A stretch of 14,154 bases of DNA from Rhodospirillales bacterium (GCA_028282185.1 JANQIJ010000302.1:1-14154), one strand, 5' to 3'; shown: positions 6,620 to 14,154, counted from the first letter of the stretch. Numbers and translations: made by a program. Notes: generated from the sequence alone by a model not told the origin.

Positions 6620-6639
6620 GCTTCTCCGACCGGGGAAGC
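6620..6639 (+). other. Hairpin in the presumed leader of the transporter operon
   Basis: GCTTCTCC and GGGGAAGC pair over 8 positions (one U-G wobble) around a GACC loop. If the promoter at 6584-6612 is real, this stem would lie at the very 5' end of the transcript, where it could stabilise the mRNA. There is no U-run, so it is not a terminator. Confidence 0.3.
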
Positions 6640-6757
6640 CAGACCGCCGCAGAGTCTCCAACGAAGGGGCCGTTCCGTTCCGCTGAAACTTAGGGTCAGT
6701 TCCCTGGGGGCGACGGGTCCGGCGGGTGAATTCAAGCGAACCTCAAGGGAGGACGAT

Positions 6758-8296
6758 ATGTTTCGTCATGTACTGAAGGGCCTGCCCATCGCGGCGGTGG
6801 CGTTGGGCTTGAGTGCCGGCGCGGCCATGGCGGGCAAGGCCAATGATACGCTGGTCTGGACAACGGATCGCGAAGCGGCCGTGGCCGACCCCTATTACAA
6901 CCGGACCCGCGAACTGGTGATCATCGGGAACACGGTCTGGGACGGCCTGTTGTTCCGCGATCTCGATACCGGCGAATTCAAGCCGCTCTTGGCCAAGTCC
7001 TATAAATGGGTCGACAACACGACGCTCGATTTCGAGCTGCGCGACGATGTGAAGTTCCACGACGGGTCCAGTTTCGGGCCGGAAGACGTGGTCTACACGG
7101 TCAATTTCGTGACCAATAAGGACAACGGCGTCCTCACTTATAAGAACGTGAGCTGGATGAAATCTGCGGAAAAGACCGGTCCCAACAGCGTGCGCATCAA
7201 CCTGGAAAAACCGTTCCCGGCGGCGCTCGCCTATCTGGCGCAGGCGGTCTTCATGATGCCCGAAGGGCACTATGACGCGGCTCCCAAGGACGCCCAGGGC
7301 AAGAAGGACTTCGGCGCGGTCAAGCCCGTCGGCACCGGGCCCTACATGATCACCGAAGTGGTCGCCGGCGACCGCATCGTCATGAAGAAGAACGAAAACT
7401 ACATGATCGGCGGGCCGAAAGGCACGCCGCAGATCGGCACCATCGTCTATCGCACGATCAAGGAGATGAACACCCAGATCGCCGAACTGCTGACGGGCGG
7501 CATCGACTGGATCTGGGACGTGCCCAAGGACCAGGCCGAACGGCTGCAGGACTCGGGTCAGGTCACGGTGGAAAACGCCAAGACCATGCGCGTTTCCTAC
7601 CTGGCCTTCGACGTTGACGGCTCGTCCAACACCAAGAAGTTCATGGACAAGCGCATTCGCGCGGCCGTTGCCCATGCGATCAACCGTCAGTCGATCGTCG
7701 ACAACCTGGTCGGCCCGGCCTCGGTGGTGATCCATTCACCCTGCCACCCGGATCAGTTCGGCTGCACCGATGACGTGCCGAAATGGGACTACAATCCGGA
7801 TAAGGCCAAAAAGCTGCTGGCCGAGGCCGGCGTGCCGGACGGGTTCGAGTTCGACATCTACGCCTACCGTCAGCGGGAATACACCGAGGCGGTGATCTCC
7901 GATCTCGCCAAGGTCGGCATTCGGGCCAAGCTGAACTACATGCAGTACCGCAAGCTGCGCGATCTGAACTGGAAGGGCGTGACCCCGGTGCAACACATGA
8001 CCTGGGGCTCCAACTCGATTCCCGATGTCTCGGCCATCACCGGCGTGTTCTTCTCGGGCGGCAAGGACGACCCGGCCAACGATCCGGAAGTGAACAAGAT
8101 GATCAACGAAGCCGGAACGGTGACCGACCCCGCGAAGCGTAAAGCGCTCTACAAGACGGCGATGAGCAAGATCGCCGGCGAGCTCTATTGGCTGCCCATG
8201 TTCACCTACGCCAAGTACTACGTGTTCAACAAGGACCTCGACTTCAAAACCACGCCGGATGAAATCCCGCGGTTCTACACCGCCAAGTGGAAGTGA
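6758..8296 (+). CDS. Periplasmic peptide-binding protein of an ABC importer (family 5, DppA/OppA-like)
   Basis: This is the solute-binding protein that captures peptides (or similar solutes) in the periplasm and delivers them to the permease encoded downstream. It has 512 residues. A clear signal peptide runs over residues 1-25 (positive MFRHVLKG, hydrophobic core, AMA before Gly26). Family 5 features follow: LVIIGNTVWDGLLFRD, LLAKSYKW with FELRDDVKFHDG, EDVVYTVNFV, PVGTGPYMITE, and later IRAAVAHAINRQSIVDNLV. Cys329 and Cys336 (CHPDQFGC) probably form a disulfide. The start is ATG 6758, set by GGGAGGA 5 bases upstream and by the signal peptide; the open frame extends to 6404 but that part overlaps the divergent gene and is not signal-like. 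It is the first gene of the operon, followed after 93 bases (containing a strong hairpin) by the permease gene. The exact ligand is unknown. Confidence 0.95.
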   Translation: MFRHVLKGLPIAAVALGLSAGAAMAGKANDTLVWTTDREAAVADPYYNRTRELVIIGNTVWDGLLFRDLDTGEFKPLLAKSYKWVDNTTLDFELRDDVKFHDGSSFGPEDVVYTVNFVTNKDNGVLTYKNVSWMKSAEKTGPNSVRINLEKPFPAALAYLAQAVFMMPEGHYDAAPKDAQGKKDFGAVKPVGTGPYMITEVVAGDRIVMKKNENYMIGGPKGTPQIGTIVYRTIKEMNTQIAELLTGGIDWIWDVPKDQAERLQDSGQVTVENAKTMRVSYLAFDVDGSSNTKKFMDKRIRAAVAHAINRQSIVDNLVGPASVVIHSPCHPDQFGCTDDVPKWDYNPDKAKKLLAEAGVPDGFEFDIYAYRQREYTEAVISDLAKVGIRAKLNYMQYRKLRDLNWKGVTPVQHMTWGSNSIPDVSAITGVFFSGGKDDPANDPEVNKMINEAGTVTDPAKRKALYKTAMSKIAGELYWLPMFTYAKYYVFNKDLDFKTTPDEIPRFYTAKWK

Positions 8297-8317
8297 CATC
8301 CGACGGACCCGGTATGA

Positions 8318-8345
8318 CCCGGCGGCCCCGATCAGGGCCGCCGGG
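8318..8345 (+). terminator. Strong GC hairpin between the binding-protein and permease genes
   Basis: CCCGGCGGCCC and GGGCCGCCGGG are perfectly complementary 11-base arms around a 6-base loop, 21 bases after the binding-protein stop. The following bases (CGGGCGGTCTTTATTGGTTTTA) are only moderately U-rich, so it is likely a leaky terminator or a 3' end protector. Such intercistronic stems in ABC importer operons raise the amount of binding protein relative to the membrane complex. Confidence 0.7.
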
Positions 8346-8389
8346 CGGGCGGTCTTTATTGGTTTTAAAGAGGTCGGGAGCCTCGGTGA

Positions 8390-9307
8390 ATGCTGATCTA
8401 TTTCCTGAAACGGCTGGGAGTAGCGGTCCTCGTCGCACTCACCGTTTCGGTCCTTACGTTCTCCTTGATCTATTTGTCCGGCGACCCGGCCATGGCGCTT
8501 GCCGGGGAAGAGGCGACGGAAGCGGACATCGCCCTGATCCGCCGGGTCTATGGCTATGACCAACCGATCATCGTCCAGTATTGGGACTGGTTGACCCGCG
8601 CCCTGCAGGGCGATCTCGGCCGCTCCCACTACCTGAAGGAAGACATCGCCGACGTCATCTTCACCCGCCTGCCCAATACCTTGATCCTCGCCGCCTGCGC
8701 CATCACCTTCGCCCTGGTTCTGGCGATCCCCTTGGGCGTCGCCGCGGCGATCCGGCCCAATTCCCTGATCGACCGCTTCGCGCTCACCGTTGCCGTGGTC
8801 GGCCAGGCGCTGCCGAGCTTTTGGTTCGCGCTGATCCTGATTTTCTTCCTTGGTATCCAACTGCGCTGGTTGCCGATCACCGGCACGGACAGTTGGATGA
8901 ACTTCATCATGCCGGCGATTGCGTTGGGCTATTATGTGACCCCCGGGGTCATGCGCCTGACCCGCGCTGGCATGCTCGAGGTTCTGCAATCCGACTATAT
9001 TCGCACGGCCAAGGCCAAGGGGCTGCGCCCGATCCGCGTGCTGTTCAAACACGCGCTCAGGAACGCCATCATTCCCGTGGTCTCGCTCGCCGCCGTGCAG
9101 TTCGGGTTCATGCTGGGGGGCTCGATCGTGATCGAGACGATTTTCTCGATCAATGGCTTGGGCTTCCTCGCCTGGGAGACGATCCAGCGCGCCGATCTGC
9201 CGATGATGCAGGCCATCGTTCTGGTCTTCAGTATCTTTTATATCGTGATTACCTTCCTGGCGGATCTCTTGAACGCCTATCTCGACCCGCGCATAAGGAT
9301 TTCCTGA
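8390..9307 (+). CDS. DppB/OppB-like ABC transporter permease
   Basis: This is one of the two inner-membrane permeases of the peptide importer, 305 residues. It has the N-terminal helix (about 9-29), the periplasmic segment with YGYDQPIIVQYWDWL (54-68) and GDLGRSH typical of DppB, and five further helices starting near residue 95. The cytoplasmic EAA coupling loop that docks on the ATPases is EVLQSDYIRTAKAKGLRP (197-214), and IETIFSINGLGFL (248-260) is a family signature. The start is ATG 8390 with GGGAG 9 bases upstream. It is separated from the DppC-like gene by one base after its stop, so translation is probably coupled. Whether the cargo is dipeptides, oligopeptides or another solute cannot be told from this protein. 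Confidence 0.95.
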   Translation: MLIYFLKRLGVAVLVALTVSVLTFSLIYLSGDPAMALAGEEATEADIALIRRVYGYDQPIIVQYWDWLTRALQGDLGRSHYLKEDIADVIFTRLPNTLILAACAITFALVLAIPLGVAAAIRPNSLIDRFALTVAVVGQALPSFWFALILIFFLGIQLRWLPITGTDSWMNFIMPAIALGYYVTPGVMRLTRAGMLEVLQSDYIRTAKAKGLRPIRVLFKHALRNAIIPVVSLAAVQFGFMLGGSIVIETIFSINGLGFLAWETIQRADLPMMQAIVLVFSIFYIVITFLADLLNAYLDPRIRIS

Positions 9308-9308
9308 C

Positions 9309-10244
9309 ATGGCGCCTCAAGAGTCGACCCCCATCGCCCAGCCCGCCGGCCTGCCGACGGCCGAGGAAATCATGGAGCCGTCGCCCATGGCCCAGATGCG
9401 CAAGCGCGTGTTCGGCCATTACGGCATCATTATCGGCGGCTCGACCCTTTTGCTGATCGTCCTGGTCGCCATCTTCGCGCCGCTGTTGGCCCCGTTCGAT
9501 CCCATTCTGGATCAGGACCTTGCGGACAAGCTGAAGCCGCCGTTCTGGCATGACAGCCCGAAATACGATCCCGCGCACCCTTTGGGCACGGACCTGCAGG
9601 GCCGGGATTACCTCACGCGGCTGATGTACGGGGCGCAGATTTCGCTCCTGATCGGATTTTCCGCGATGCTGATTTCCTTGGTCATCGGCACCACCTTGGG
9701 CGTTGCCGCGGGCTATTTCGGCGGCCGGGTCGATATCATCATCACCTTCATCATCACCACGCGGCTGTCCATGCCGGTGGTCCTGGTGGCGCTTGCGGTG
9801 GTCTCGCTGATCGGCTCCAGTTTATGGATCGTGATCGGGGTGCTGGGCTTGTTGATCTGGGACCAATTCGCCGTGGTCATGCGAAGCGCCACGATGCAGA
9901 TCAGAAATTTGGATTACGTGGCGGCGGCCCGGGCCTGTGGCTGTTCCACGTTCCATATCGTCGCGAAAGAGATCATGCCCAACGTGGTCAACCACCTGAT
10001 CGTCGTGGCGACCCTGGAAATGGCCCACGCCATTCTGCTGGAGGCGGCGCTCTCGTTCCTGGGATTGGGGGTTCAACCGCCGACGCCCAGCTGGGGCCTG
10101 ATGATCTCGGAAGCCAAGGGCATGATGTTCTTCGACGCCTGGCTGATCGGCATCCCGGGGGCGGCGCTGTTCGCGCTGATCCTTTCCATCAACCTGCTGG
10201 GTGACGGTGTCCGCGACGTGACGGCGCCCGAGAACCGAAACTAA
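9309..10244 (+). CDS. DppC/OppC-like ABC transporter permease
   Basis: This is the second permease of the importer, 311 residues, which should form a heterodimer with the preceding DppB-like protein. A hydrophilic N-terminus of about 38 residues with a short acidic segment precedes helix 1 (about 39-62). The OppC N-terminal block HPLGTDLQGRDYLTRL (90-105) follows, then the membrane core. The EAA loop is NLDYVAAARACGCSTFHI (200-217), and LSFLGLGVQPPTPSWG (249-264) is diagnostic of this family. The start is ATG 9309, two bases after the last base of the dppB-like stop, with AAGGA 9 bases upstream inside the previous gene. The stop codon is embedded in a short direct repeat (10231-10254). The usual length and all family blocks are present, so it looks functional. 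Confidence 0.95.
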   Translation: MAPQESTPIAQPAGLPTAEEIMEPSPMAQMRKRVFGHYGIIIGGSTLLLIVLVAIFAPLLAPFDPILDQDLADKLKPPFWHDSPKYDPAHPLGTDLQGRDYLTRLMYGAQISLLIGFSAMLISLVIGTTLGVAAGYFGGRVDIIITFIITTRLSMPVVLVALAVVSLIGSSLWIVIGVLGLLIWDQFAVVMRSATMQIRNLDYVAAARACGCSTFHIVAKEIMPNVVNHLIVVATLEMAHAILLEAALSFLGLGVQPPTPSWGLMISEAKGMMFFDAWLIGIPGAALFALILSINLLGDGVRDVTAPENRN

Positions 10245-10254
10245 AGAACCGAAA
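10231..10254 (+). repeat. Ten-base direct repeat across the stop of the DppC-like gene
   Basis: AGAACCGAAA occurs at 10231-10240 and again at 10245-10254, with CTAA (including part of the stop codon) between. A 14-base tandem slip duplication at the end of the gene would create this. It leaves the stop codon in the first copy and does not affect the next gene. Confidence 0.5.
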
Positions 10255-10278
10255 TCGAGCGGACAGGAACCGATCCGG

Positions 10279-11304
10279 ATGACCGACGGCACAGAACATG
10301 AACTGATCCTCAAGGTCGAGAACCTGACCGTCGACATCCCGGTGGCTGCGGGGATGCTGCATCCGGTGCAGGCCGTCAGCTTCGAGGTGCGGCGCGGCGA
10401 GACGCTTTGCATCGTCGGCGAGTCCGGTTGCGGCAAGTCGCTCACCTCGCTCTCGATCATGAACCTGTTGCCGTCGACGGCGATCCGCACGGCGACACAT
10501 CTGGCGCTTGACGGTGAAGAACTGCAAAACGTCTCCGAAAACCGCATGGCCGATATCCGCGGCGACAAGATGGCGATGATCTTTCAGGAGCCCATGACGT
10601 CCTTGAACCCGTCCTATACCATCGGCAATCAACTGGAAGAGGCGTTGCTGCGCCATCGCAAGGTGTCCAAGTCCGAGGCCCGCGACCGGGCGGTGTATCT
10701 TTTGGAAAAGGTCGGCATCACCGCCGCCCGCTCGCGCCTGACCCAGTATCCGCACCAATTGTCCGGCGGCCTGCGTCAACGGGTGATGATCGCCATGGCG
10801 CTCATGTGCGGGCCGGAAATGATCATCGCCGATGAGCCGACGACGGCGCTCGACGTCACCATCCAGGCGCAGATCCTGCACTTGCTGGCCGACCTGCAGA
10901 AAGAGTTTAACATGGGCATGATCCTTATCACCCATGATTTGGGCGTGGTCTCGCGCATCGCCGACCGGGTGGCGGTGATGTACGCCGGCCAGGTCGTCGA
11001 GACCGGCACCGCCAAGCAGGTGTTCGAGAACCCGACCCATCCCTATACCCAGGGCCTTCTGGAATGCATCCCGATTCCGGGGAAGACCGAGCGCGGCGCG
11101 CATCTGGGCTCGATCCCGGGGATCGTGCCGTCCTTGGTGGGTGATCTGCCCGGCTGCCATTTCGCCGACCGCTGCCGCTATGCGGCGGATCGTTGCAGGA
11201 CGGGCGAGATCACGCTGCGAGACAGTTTCGATCCGGGCCATGTCTACCGCTGCGTTCTCCAGCCGGACGAATGCGCCGCACACCTGAAGAAAGGGGCCGC
11301 CTAG
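10279..11304 (+). CDS. DppD/OppD-like peptide importer ATPase
   Basis: This is the first of two cytoplasmic ATPases that power the importer, 341 residues. It has Walker A GESGCGKS (47-54), Q-loop Gln103 (IFQEP), signature LSGGLRQR (161-168), Walker B MIIADEP (181-187, Glu186 catalytic) and switch His219 (ITHD). The C-terminal extension has four cysteines: Cys293 and Cys299 in CHFADRC, Cys306, and Cys325 in YRC. This matches the oligopeptide/dipeptide ATPase C-terminal domain, for which an iron-sulfur cluster has been described in structures of relatives. The start is ATG 10279 with AGGAA 9 bases upstream. Its stop abuts the next gene directly (TAGATG), consistent with coupled translation of the two ATPases. 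The Met usual in LSGGMRQR is Leu here, a conservative change. Confidence 0.95.
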   Translation: MTDGTEHELILKVENLTVDIPVAAGMLHPVQAVSFEVRRGETLCIVGESGCGKSLTSLSIMNLLPSTAIRTATHLALDGEELQNVSENRMADIRGDKMAMIFQEPMTSLNPSYTIGNQLEEALLRHRKVSKSEARDRAVYLLEKVGITAARSRLTQYPHQLSGGLRQRVMIAMALMCGPEMIIADEPTTALDVTIQAQILHLLADLQKEFNMGMILITHDLGVVSRIADRVAVMYAGQVVETGTAKQVFENPTHPYTQGLLECIPIPGKTERGAHLGSIPGIVPSLVGDLPGCHFADRCRYAADRCRTGEITLRDSFDPGHVYRCVLQPDECAAHLKKGAA

Positions 11305-12309
11305 ATGGCCGAGACCGATAAAGACGGGCAAGACATCGTCCTGGAAGCGCGGGACGTGACGCGAACCTTCATGATTTCGGCCGGGTTTCTCCGTGGCAAG
11401 CGGCCGCTGCACGCGGTCAACGGCGTCAATCTCAAGGTCCCTCGGGGCGAGGTCCTGGGCCTGGTCGGCGAGAGCGGCTGCGGCAAGTCGACCATGGCGA
11501 AGATGCTCTTGGGCTTGCTGCCGCCGTCGTCCGGTGAATTGTTCGTCGACAATGTGCCGACGAGCCGGATGGAGCGGCTGGAAATGGCGCGCAAGGTGCA
11601 GCCGATCTTTCAGGACCCCTATTCGTCCCTGAACCCGCGCAAGACCATCGGCGATATCATCGCGCTTCCTGTCAGGGTTCAGGGCAACGCGGATGAAACG
11701 GCGCTGCGCCGCCAGGTGGAAGAGATCATGGAGCTTGTCGGGCTGCCCCGGCGGCTTTACCGCAACTACCCGAACCAGTTGTCCGGTGGCCAGCGTCAGC
11801 GGGTCGCCGTCGCCCGGGCGCTCATCAACAAGCCCGAAGTGGTGATCTGCGACGAGCCGACCTCGGCGCTCGACGTTTCGGTGCAGTCGCAGATCCTGAA
11901 CTTGTTGCAGGACCTGCGCGCGGAATTGAACCTGACCTACATCGTGATCAGCCACAACCTGGCCGTGGTCGAGCACATGGCGACCCGGGTCGCGGTGATG
12001 TATCTGGGCCGCCTGGTGGAGGTCGCCGAGACCGATCGGTTGTTCGAAAATCCGCAGCATCCCTATACCAAGGCGCTGTTGGATTCCGTACTGACGCCGG
12101 ACCCCAACCTGGGCGTTCCGGATTCGTCCTTGGGCGTGACCTATCCCAACCCCGTGGATCCACCCAGTGGCTGCACCTTCCATCCGCGCTGCGCCGATTG
12201 CATGGACCATTGTTCCCAATCGGCGCCCCGGACCATCGCCACCGAGACCGGATACGTGGAATGTCATCTCTATGACGACAACCAGGGCCGCGGCCGCGCC
12301 GCGTCTTGA
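11305..12309 (+). CDS. DppF/OppF-like peptide importer ATPase
   Basis: This is the second ATPase of the importer, 334 residues, partner of the DppD-like protein. It has Walker A GESGCGKS (55-62), Q-loop Gln103 (IFQDPYSSLNPR), signature LSGGQRQR (159-166), Walker B VVICDEP (179-185) and switch His217 (ISHN). The C-terminal oligopeptide-transporter domain has the PSGCTFHPRC block with Cys290 and Cys296, plus Cys299/Cys303 and Cys320. The IFQDPYSSLNPR stretch and the HPYTKALL motif (252-259) are typical of DppF/OppF rather than DppD. The start is ATG 11305, with no bases between it and the preceding stop; the ribosome site AAAGGGG lies 8 bases upstream inside the dppD-like gene. The M20 peptidase gene follows after 24 bases. 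Confidence 0.95.
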   Translation: MAETDKDGQDIVLEARDVTRTFMISAGFLRGKRPLHAVNGVNLKVPRGEVLGLVGESGCGKSTMAKMLLGLLPPSSGELFVDNVPTSRMERLEMARKVQPIFQDPYSSLNPRKTIGDIIALPVRVQGNADETALRRQVEEIMELVGLPRRLYRNYPNQLSGGQRQRVAVARALINKPEVVICDEPTSALDVSVQSQILNLLQDLRAELNLTYIVISHNLAVVEHMATRVAVMYLGRLVEVAETDRLFENPQHPYTKALLDSVLTPDPNLGVPDSSLGVTYPNPVDPPSGCTFHPRCADCMDHCSQSAPRTIATETGYVECHLYDDNQGRGRAAS

Positions 12310-12333
12310 GACGCCTGGTCTGGGGAGAATGCC

Positions 12334-13755
12334 ATGAGCCGCCGTGATGCCATCGATGCCGCGCTTGCCCATTTCGACGATCCGGAGGGGTTCTTCGAGG
12401 ATTTGAAGGCGCGGGTCGCGGTCAAGACCGAAAGCCAGAACCCGGATCGCCTGCCGGATTGCTACGAATATCTGGAAGAGCACATGCGCCCGGCCCTCGA
12501 GGGCATGGGCTATGACTGCCGCATCTACGACAACCCCCATGACGGCGGCGGGCCGGTGCTGTTGGCCCATCGCCATGAAGGCGACGATCTGCCGACGCTT
12601 CTGGGTTATGGCCATGGCGATACGGTCTTGGGCCAGGAAGGCCAGTGGAAGGATAACCTGGACCCTTGGCGCCTGACCCGGATGGGCGACAAGGTCTTTG
12701 GTCGCGGCACGGCCGACAACAAGGCCCAGCACTCGACCCATTTGGCGGCGCTGCGTGCGGTTTTGGACACCCGGGGCGTGCTCGGCTTCAATCACAAATT
12801 CATCATCGAAACCGGGGAAGAGAACGGATCGAAGGGGCTGAAGGACCTGGTCGCGGCCCATCGCGACGATTTCCTTGCCGATTGTTATTTCGCTTCGGAC
12901 GGACCCCGGTTCAATCAGATGCTGCCCAACCTGACGCTCGGCAACCGGGGGGTGTTCAATTTCGATCTGGTCTTGGAGCTGCGCGACGGCGGCCATCATT
13001 CGGGCAACTGGGGCGGCCTGCTGGCCAATCCGGGGATCGTTCTGATGCATGCCTTGAACACCATCGTCGATGCCAATGGCCGCATTTTGGTCGACGCCCT
13101 GTTGCCGCCGCCGATTGATGACGCGGTCCAGCGCCTGTTGGCGGACGTCGAACGCAAATCGCCCCCCGGCGGCCCGGAAATCGATCCCGACTGGGGCGAG
13201 CCGGGATTGACCGCGGCGGAACAGGTCTATGCCTGGAACTCCTTCGAGGTTCTGGCTTATCGGACCGGCAATCCGGATAATCCGGTGAACGCCGTGCCGC
13301 CCCGCGCCATGGCCAATTGCCAGCTGCGCTTCGTCGTCGGCACCGATTGGCAGAACATCATCCCCAATCTGCAAAAGCACCTGGACGAAAACGGTTTCGG
13401 CATGATCCGGGTGCAGCCGGCGCCGGAAGAGAACGCCACCACCTTCGCCGCCGCCAGGACCCACCCGGACCATCCCTGGGCGCAGTGGATGCGCGGCGCC
13501 GTCCAACGCACGACGGGCCAGCCCTGCCGCATGGTGCCCAATTCCGGCGGCTCGATCTGCAACGACGTGTTTCAGGACGTGCTCGGCATTCCCTTCGTCT
13601 GGATGCCCTTGAGCTATACCGGCTGTTCCCAGCATGCGCCCAACGAACACATCCTGTGGTCGCTGACCCGCCAGGGCATGGAATTGGTCACCGGGGTCTA
13701 TTGGGACATGGGCGATCCGGAAACCGCCTACCGAACAAAGGAGAGCGCGGCGTGA
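12334..13755 (+). CDS. M20-family zinc metallopeptidase (ArgE/DapE/CPG2-like)
   Basis: M20 enzymes are di-zinc amidohydrolases that cleave C-terminal residues of small peptides or deacylate N-acyl amino acids. The 473-residue protein has all the expected active-site motifs: GHGDTV (93-98; His94 metal, Asp96), GRGTADNKAQ (123-132; Asp128 bridges the metals), TGEENGS (160-166; Glu162 general base, Glu163 metal), SDGP (188-191; Asp189 metal) and HAPNEH (434-439; His439 metal). HHSGNWGG (221-228) marks the lid/dimerisation domain. There is no signal peptide, so it should be cytoplasmic and act on the imported solute. The start is ATG 12334 with GGGGAGA 5 bases upstream. It is the sixth gene of the operon, 24 bases after the ATPase gene, and it overlaps the next M20 gene by 4 bases. 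Substrate specificity cannot be read. Confidence 0.94.
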   Translation: MSRRDAIDAALAHFDDPEGFFEDLKARVAVKTESQNPDRLPDCYEYLEEHMRPALEGMGYDCRIYDNPHDGGGPVLLAHRHEGDDLPTLLGYGHGDTVLGQEGQWKDNLDPWRLTRMGDKVFGRGTADNKAQHSTHLAALRAVLDTRGVLGFNHKFIIETGEENGSKGLKDLVAAHRDDFLADCYFASDGPRFNQMLPNLTLGNRGVFNFDLVLELRDGGHHSGNWGGLLANPGIVLMHALNTIVDANGRILVDALLPPPIDDAVQRLLADVERKSPPGGPEIDPDWGEPGLTAAEQVYAWNSFEVLAYRTGNPDNPVNAVPPRAMANCQLRFVVGTDWQNIIPNLQKHLDENGFGMIRVQPAPEENATTFAAARTHPDHPWAQWMRGAVQRTTGQPCRMVPNSGGSICNDVFQDVLGIPFVWMPLSYTGCSQHAPNEHILWSLTRQGMELVTGVYWDMGDPETAYRTKESAA

Positions 13756-14154
13756 CACGAGACGCGGTGATCAAGAGCCTCGAGGCCTATTTCGACGACG
13801 GCGGGTTCTGGGCCGATCTGGAACGGCGGGTCGCCATCAAGTCCTGCAGCCAGGACGAAGAGTTCCGCGGCGAACTCTATCGCTATCTGACGGACGAAAT
13901 GATGCCGTCCCTGGCGGCGCTTGGGTTCGAGGGCGAGGTCCATGAGAACCCGATCGCGGGGATGCAGCCGATCCTGGTCGCCCGCCGCTGGGAAGGCGAG
14001 GACCTGCCGACGTTGATGACCTATGGCCACGGCGACGTGGTCCGCGGCTATGACGCCCAATGGCGGGACGGGATCGAGCCCTGGAAACTGATCAAGCAGG
14101 GCGAGCGCTGGTACGGCCGCGGCACCGCCGACAACAAGGGCCAGCACACGATCA
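13752..14154 (+). CDS. Second M20-family zinc metallopeptidase (3' end off the window)
   Basis: A GTG start at 13752 overlaps the stop of the preceding M20 gene by 4 bases (GTGA). AAAGGAGAG lies about 8 bases upstream, so translation is probably coupled. The 134 visible residues start MTRDAVIKSLEAYFDDGGFW and run parallel to the first M20 protein: DLERRVAIKS aligns with DLKARVAVKT, and TYGHGDVV and GRGTADNKGQH match its GYGHGDTV and GRGTADNKAQH. They are clear paralogues but differ considerably, so the duplication is old, or the two came separately, and they may have different specificities. The remaining two thirds (expected about 460 residues in all) lie beyond 14154. The frame is open to the edge with no stop. 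Confidence 0.92.
   Translation, partial: MTRDAVIKSLEAYFDDGGFWADLERRVAIKSCSQDEEFRGELYRYLTDEMMPSLAALGFEGEVHENPIAGMQPILVARRWEGEDLPTLMTYGHGDVVRGYDAQWRDGIEPWKLIKQGERWYGRGTADNKGQHTI

Noticed and set aside
6404..6757. N-terminal extension of the binding protein by 118 residues
   Set aside because: It overlaps the divergent CoA-transferase and would bury the signal peptide. ATG 6758 has a strong ribosome site.
7736..9310. A 524-codon - strand open frame opposite the binding-protein and DppB-like genes
   Set aside because: It is antisense to two clear genes, and its composition (Asp, Arg, Gln, Gly runs) is typical of a shadow frame.
12301..12314. GCGTCT-TG-AGACGC inverted repeat at the end of the DppF-like gene
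   Set aside because: The loop is only two bases and there is no U-run. It is not a terminator, and the next gene follows closely.
10189..13758. A 1189-codon open frame on the - strand opposite the ATPase and M20 genes
   Set aside because: It is the mirror of strongly biased GC-rich codons in well-supported + strand genes. Its product is low in structure, rich in His, Arg, Gln and Gly, and matches nothing.

Overview
The window is GC-rich (about two thirds G+C in most genes), gene-dense DNA from a bacterial chromosome. Codon use strongly favours G or C at the third position. The gene content (queA, a YqaE/Pmp3-type membrane peptide, Dpp-type peptide importers, CaiB/BaiF CoA-transferase, M20 peptidases) fits a free-living alphaproteobacterium, perhaps Rhodospirillales-like. 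That placement is inferred from protein style; there is no rRNA or other marker to confirm it.

Left part (1-3587). The 5' part of queA (tRNA queuosine synthesis) runs leftwards off the edge. A divergent small gene encodes a YqaE/Pmp3-like membrane protein. It converges on a leftward pair: a Gfo/Idh/MocA-type NAD(P)-dependent dehydrogenase followed 19 bases later by an unrecognised small membrane protein. A rightward EamA/DMT-family transporter diverges from the dehydrogenase across a short AT-rich gap. That gap holds a good sigma70-like promoter and a CTGAC-N6-GTCAG inverted repeat. The promoter lies so close to the transporter start that its mRNA may be leaderless.

Middle (3588-6537, leftward). 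A Fic-domain protein (AMPylase family, self-inhibiting class II) carries a long C-terminal region I do not recognise. It is noticeably poorer in G+C than its neighbours, with an AT-rich upstream gap containing a perfect 19-base palindrome. It looks like an acquired gene. Next to it is a family III (CaiB/BaiF) CoA-transferase whose canonical N-terminal Rossmann half sits in the second half of the protein.

Right part (6758-14154, rightward). This is a peptide uptake and hydrolysis operon. It encodes a periplasmic family 5 solute-binding protein, two DppB/DppC-type permeases, two DppD/DppF-type ATPases, and then two tandem paralogous M20 zinc peptidases. The second peptidase overlaps the first by 4 bases and runs off the right edge. 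A very stable GC hairpin separates the binding-protein gene from the permease genes, a usual device for making more binding protein than membrane complex. The likely logic is import of peptides or N-acylated amino acids followed by cytoplasmic hydrolysis. The divergent CoA-transferase may act on a downstream acid, but that is only suggested by position.

No stretch longer than about 220 bases lacks a gene. The gaps at 862-1012, 4980-5112 and 6538-6757 hold the putative regulatory sites listed. I found no tRNA, rRNA, insertion sequence, CRISPR array or attachment site. The clearest out-of-the-ordinary items are the Fic gene with its novel C-terminal region and palindrome, and the rearranged CoA-transferase.
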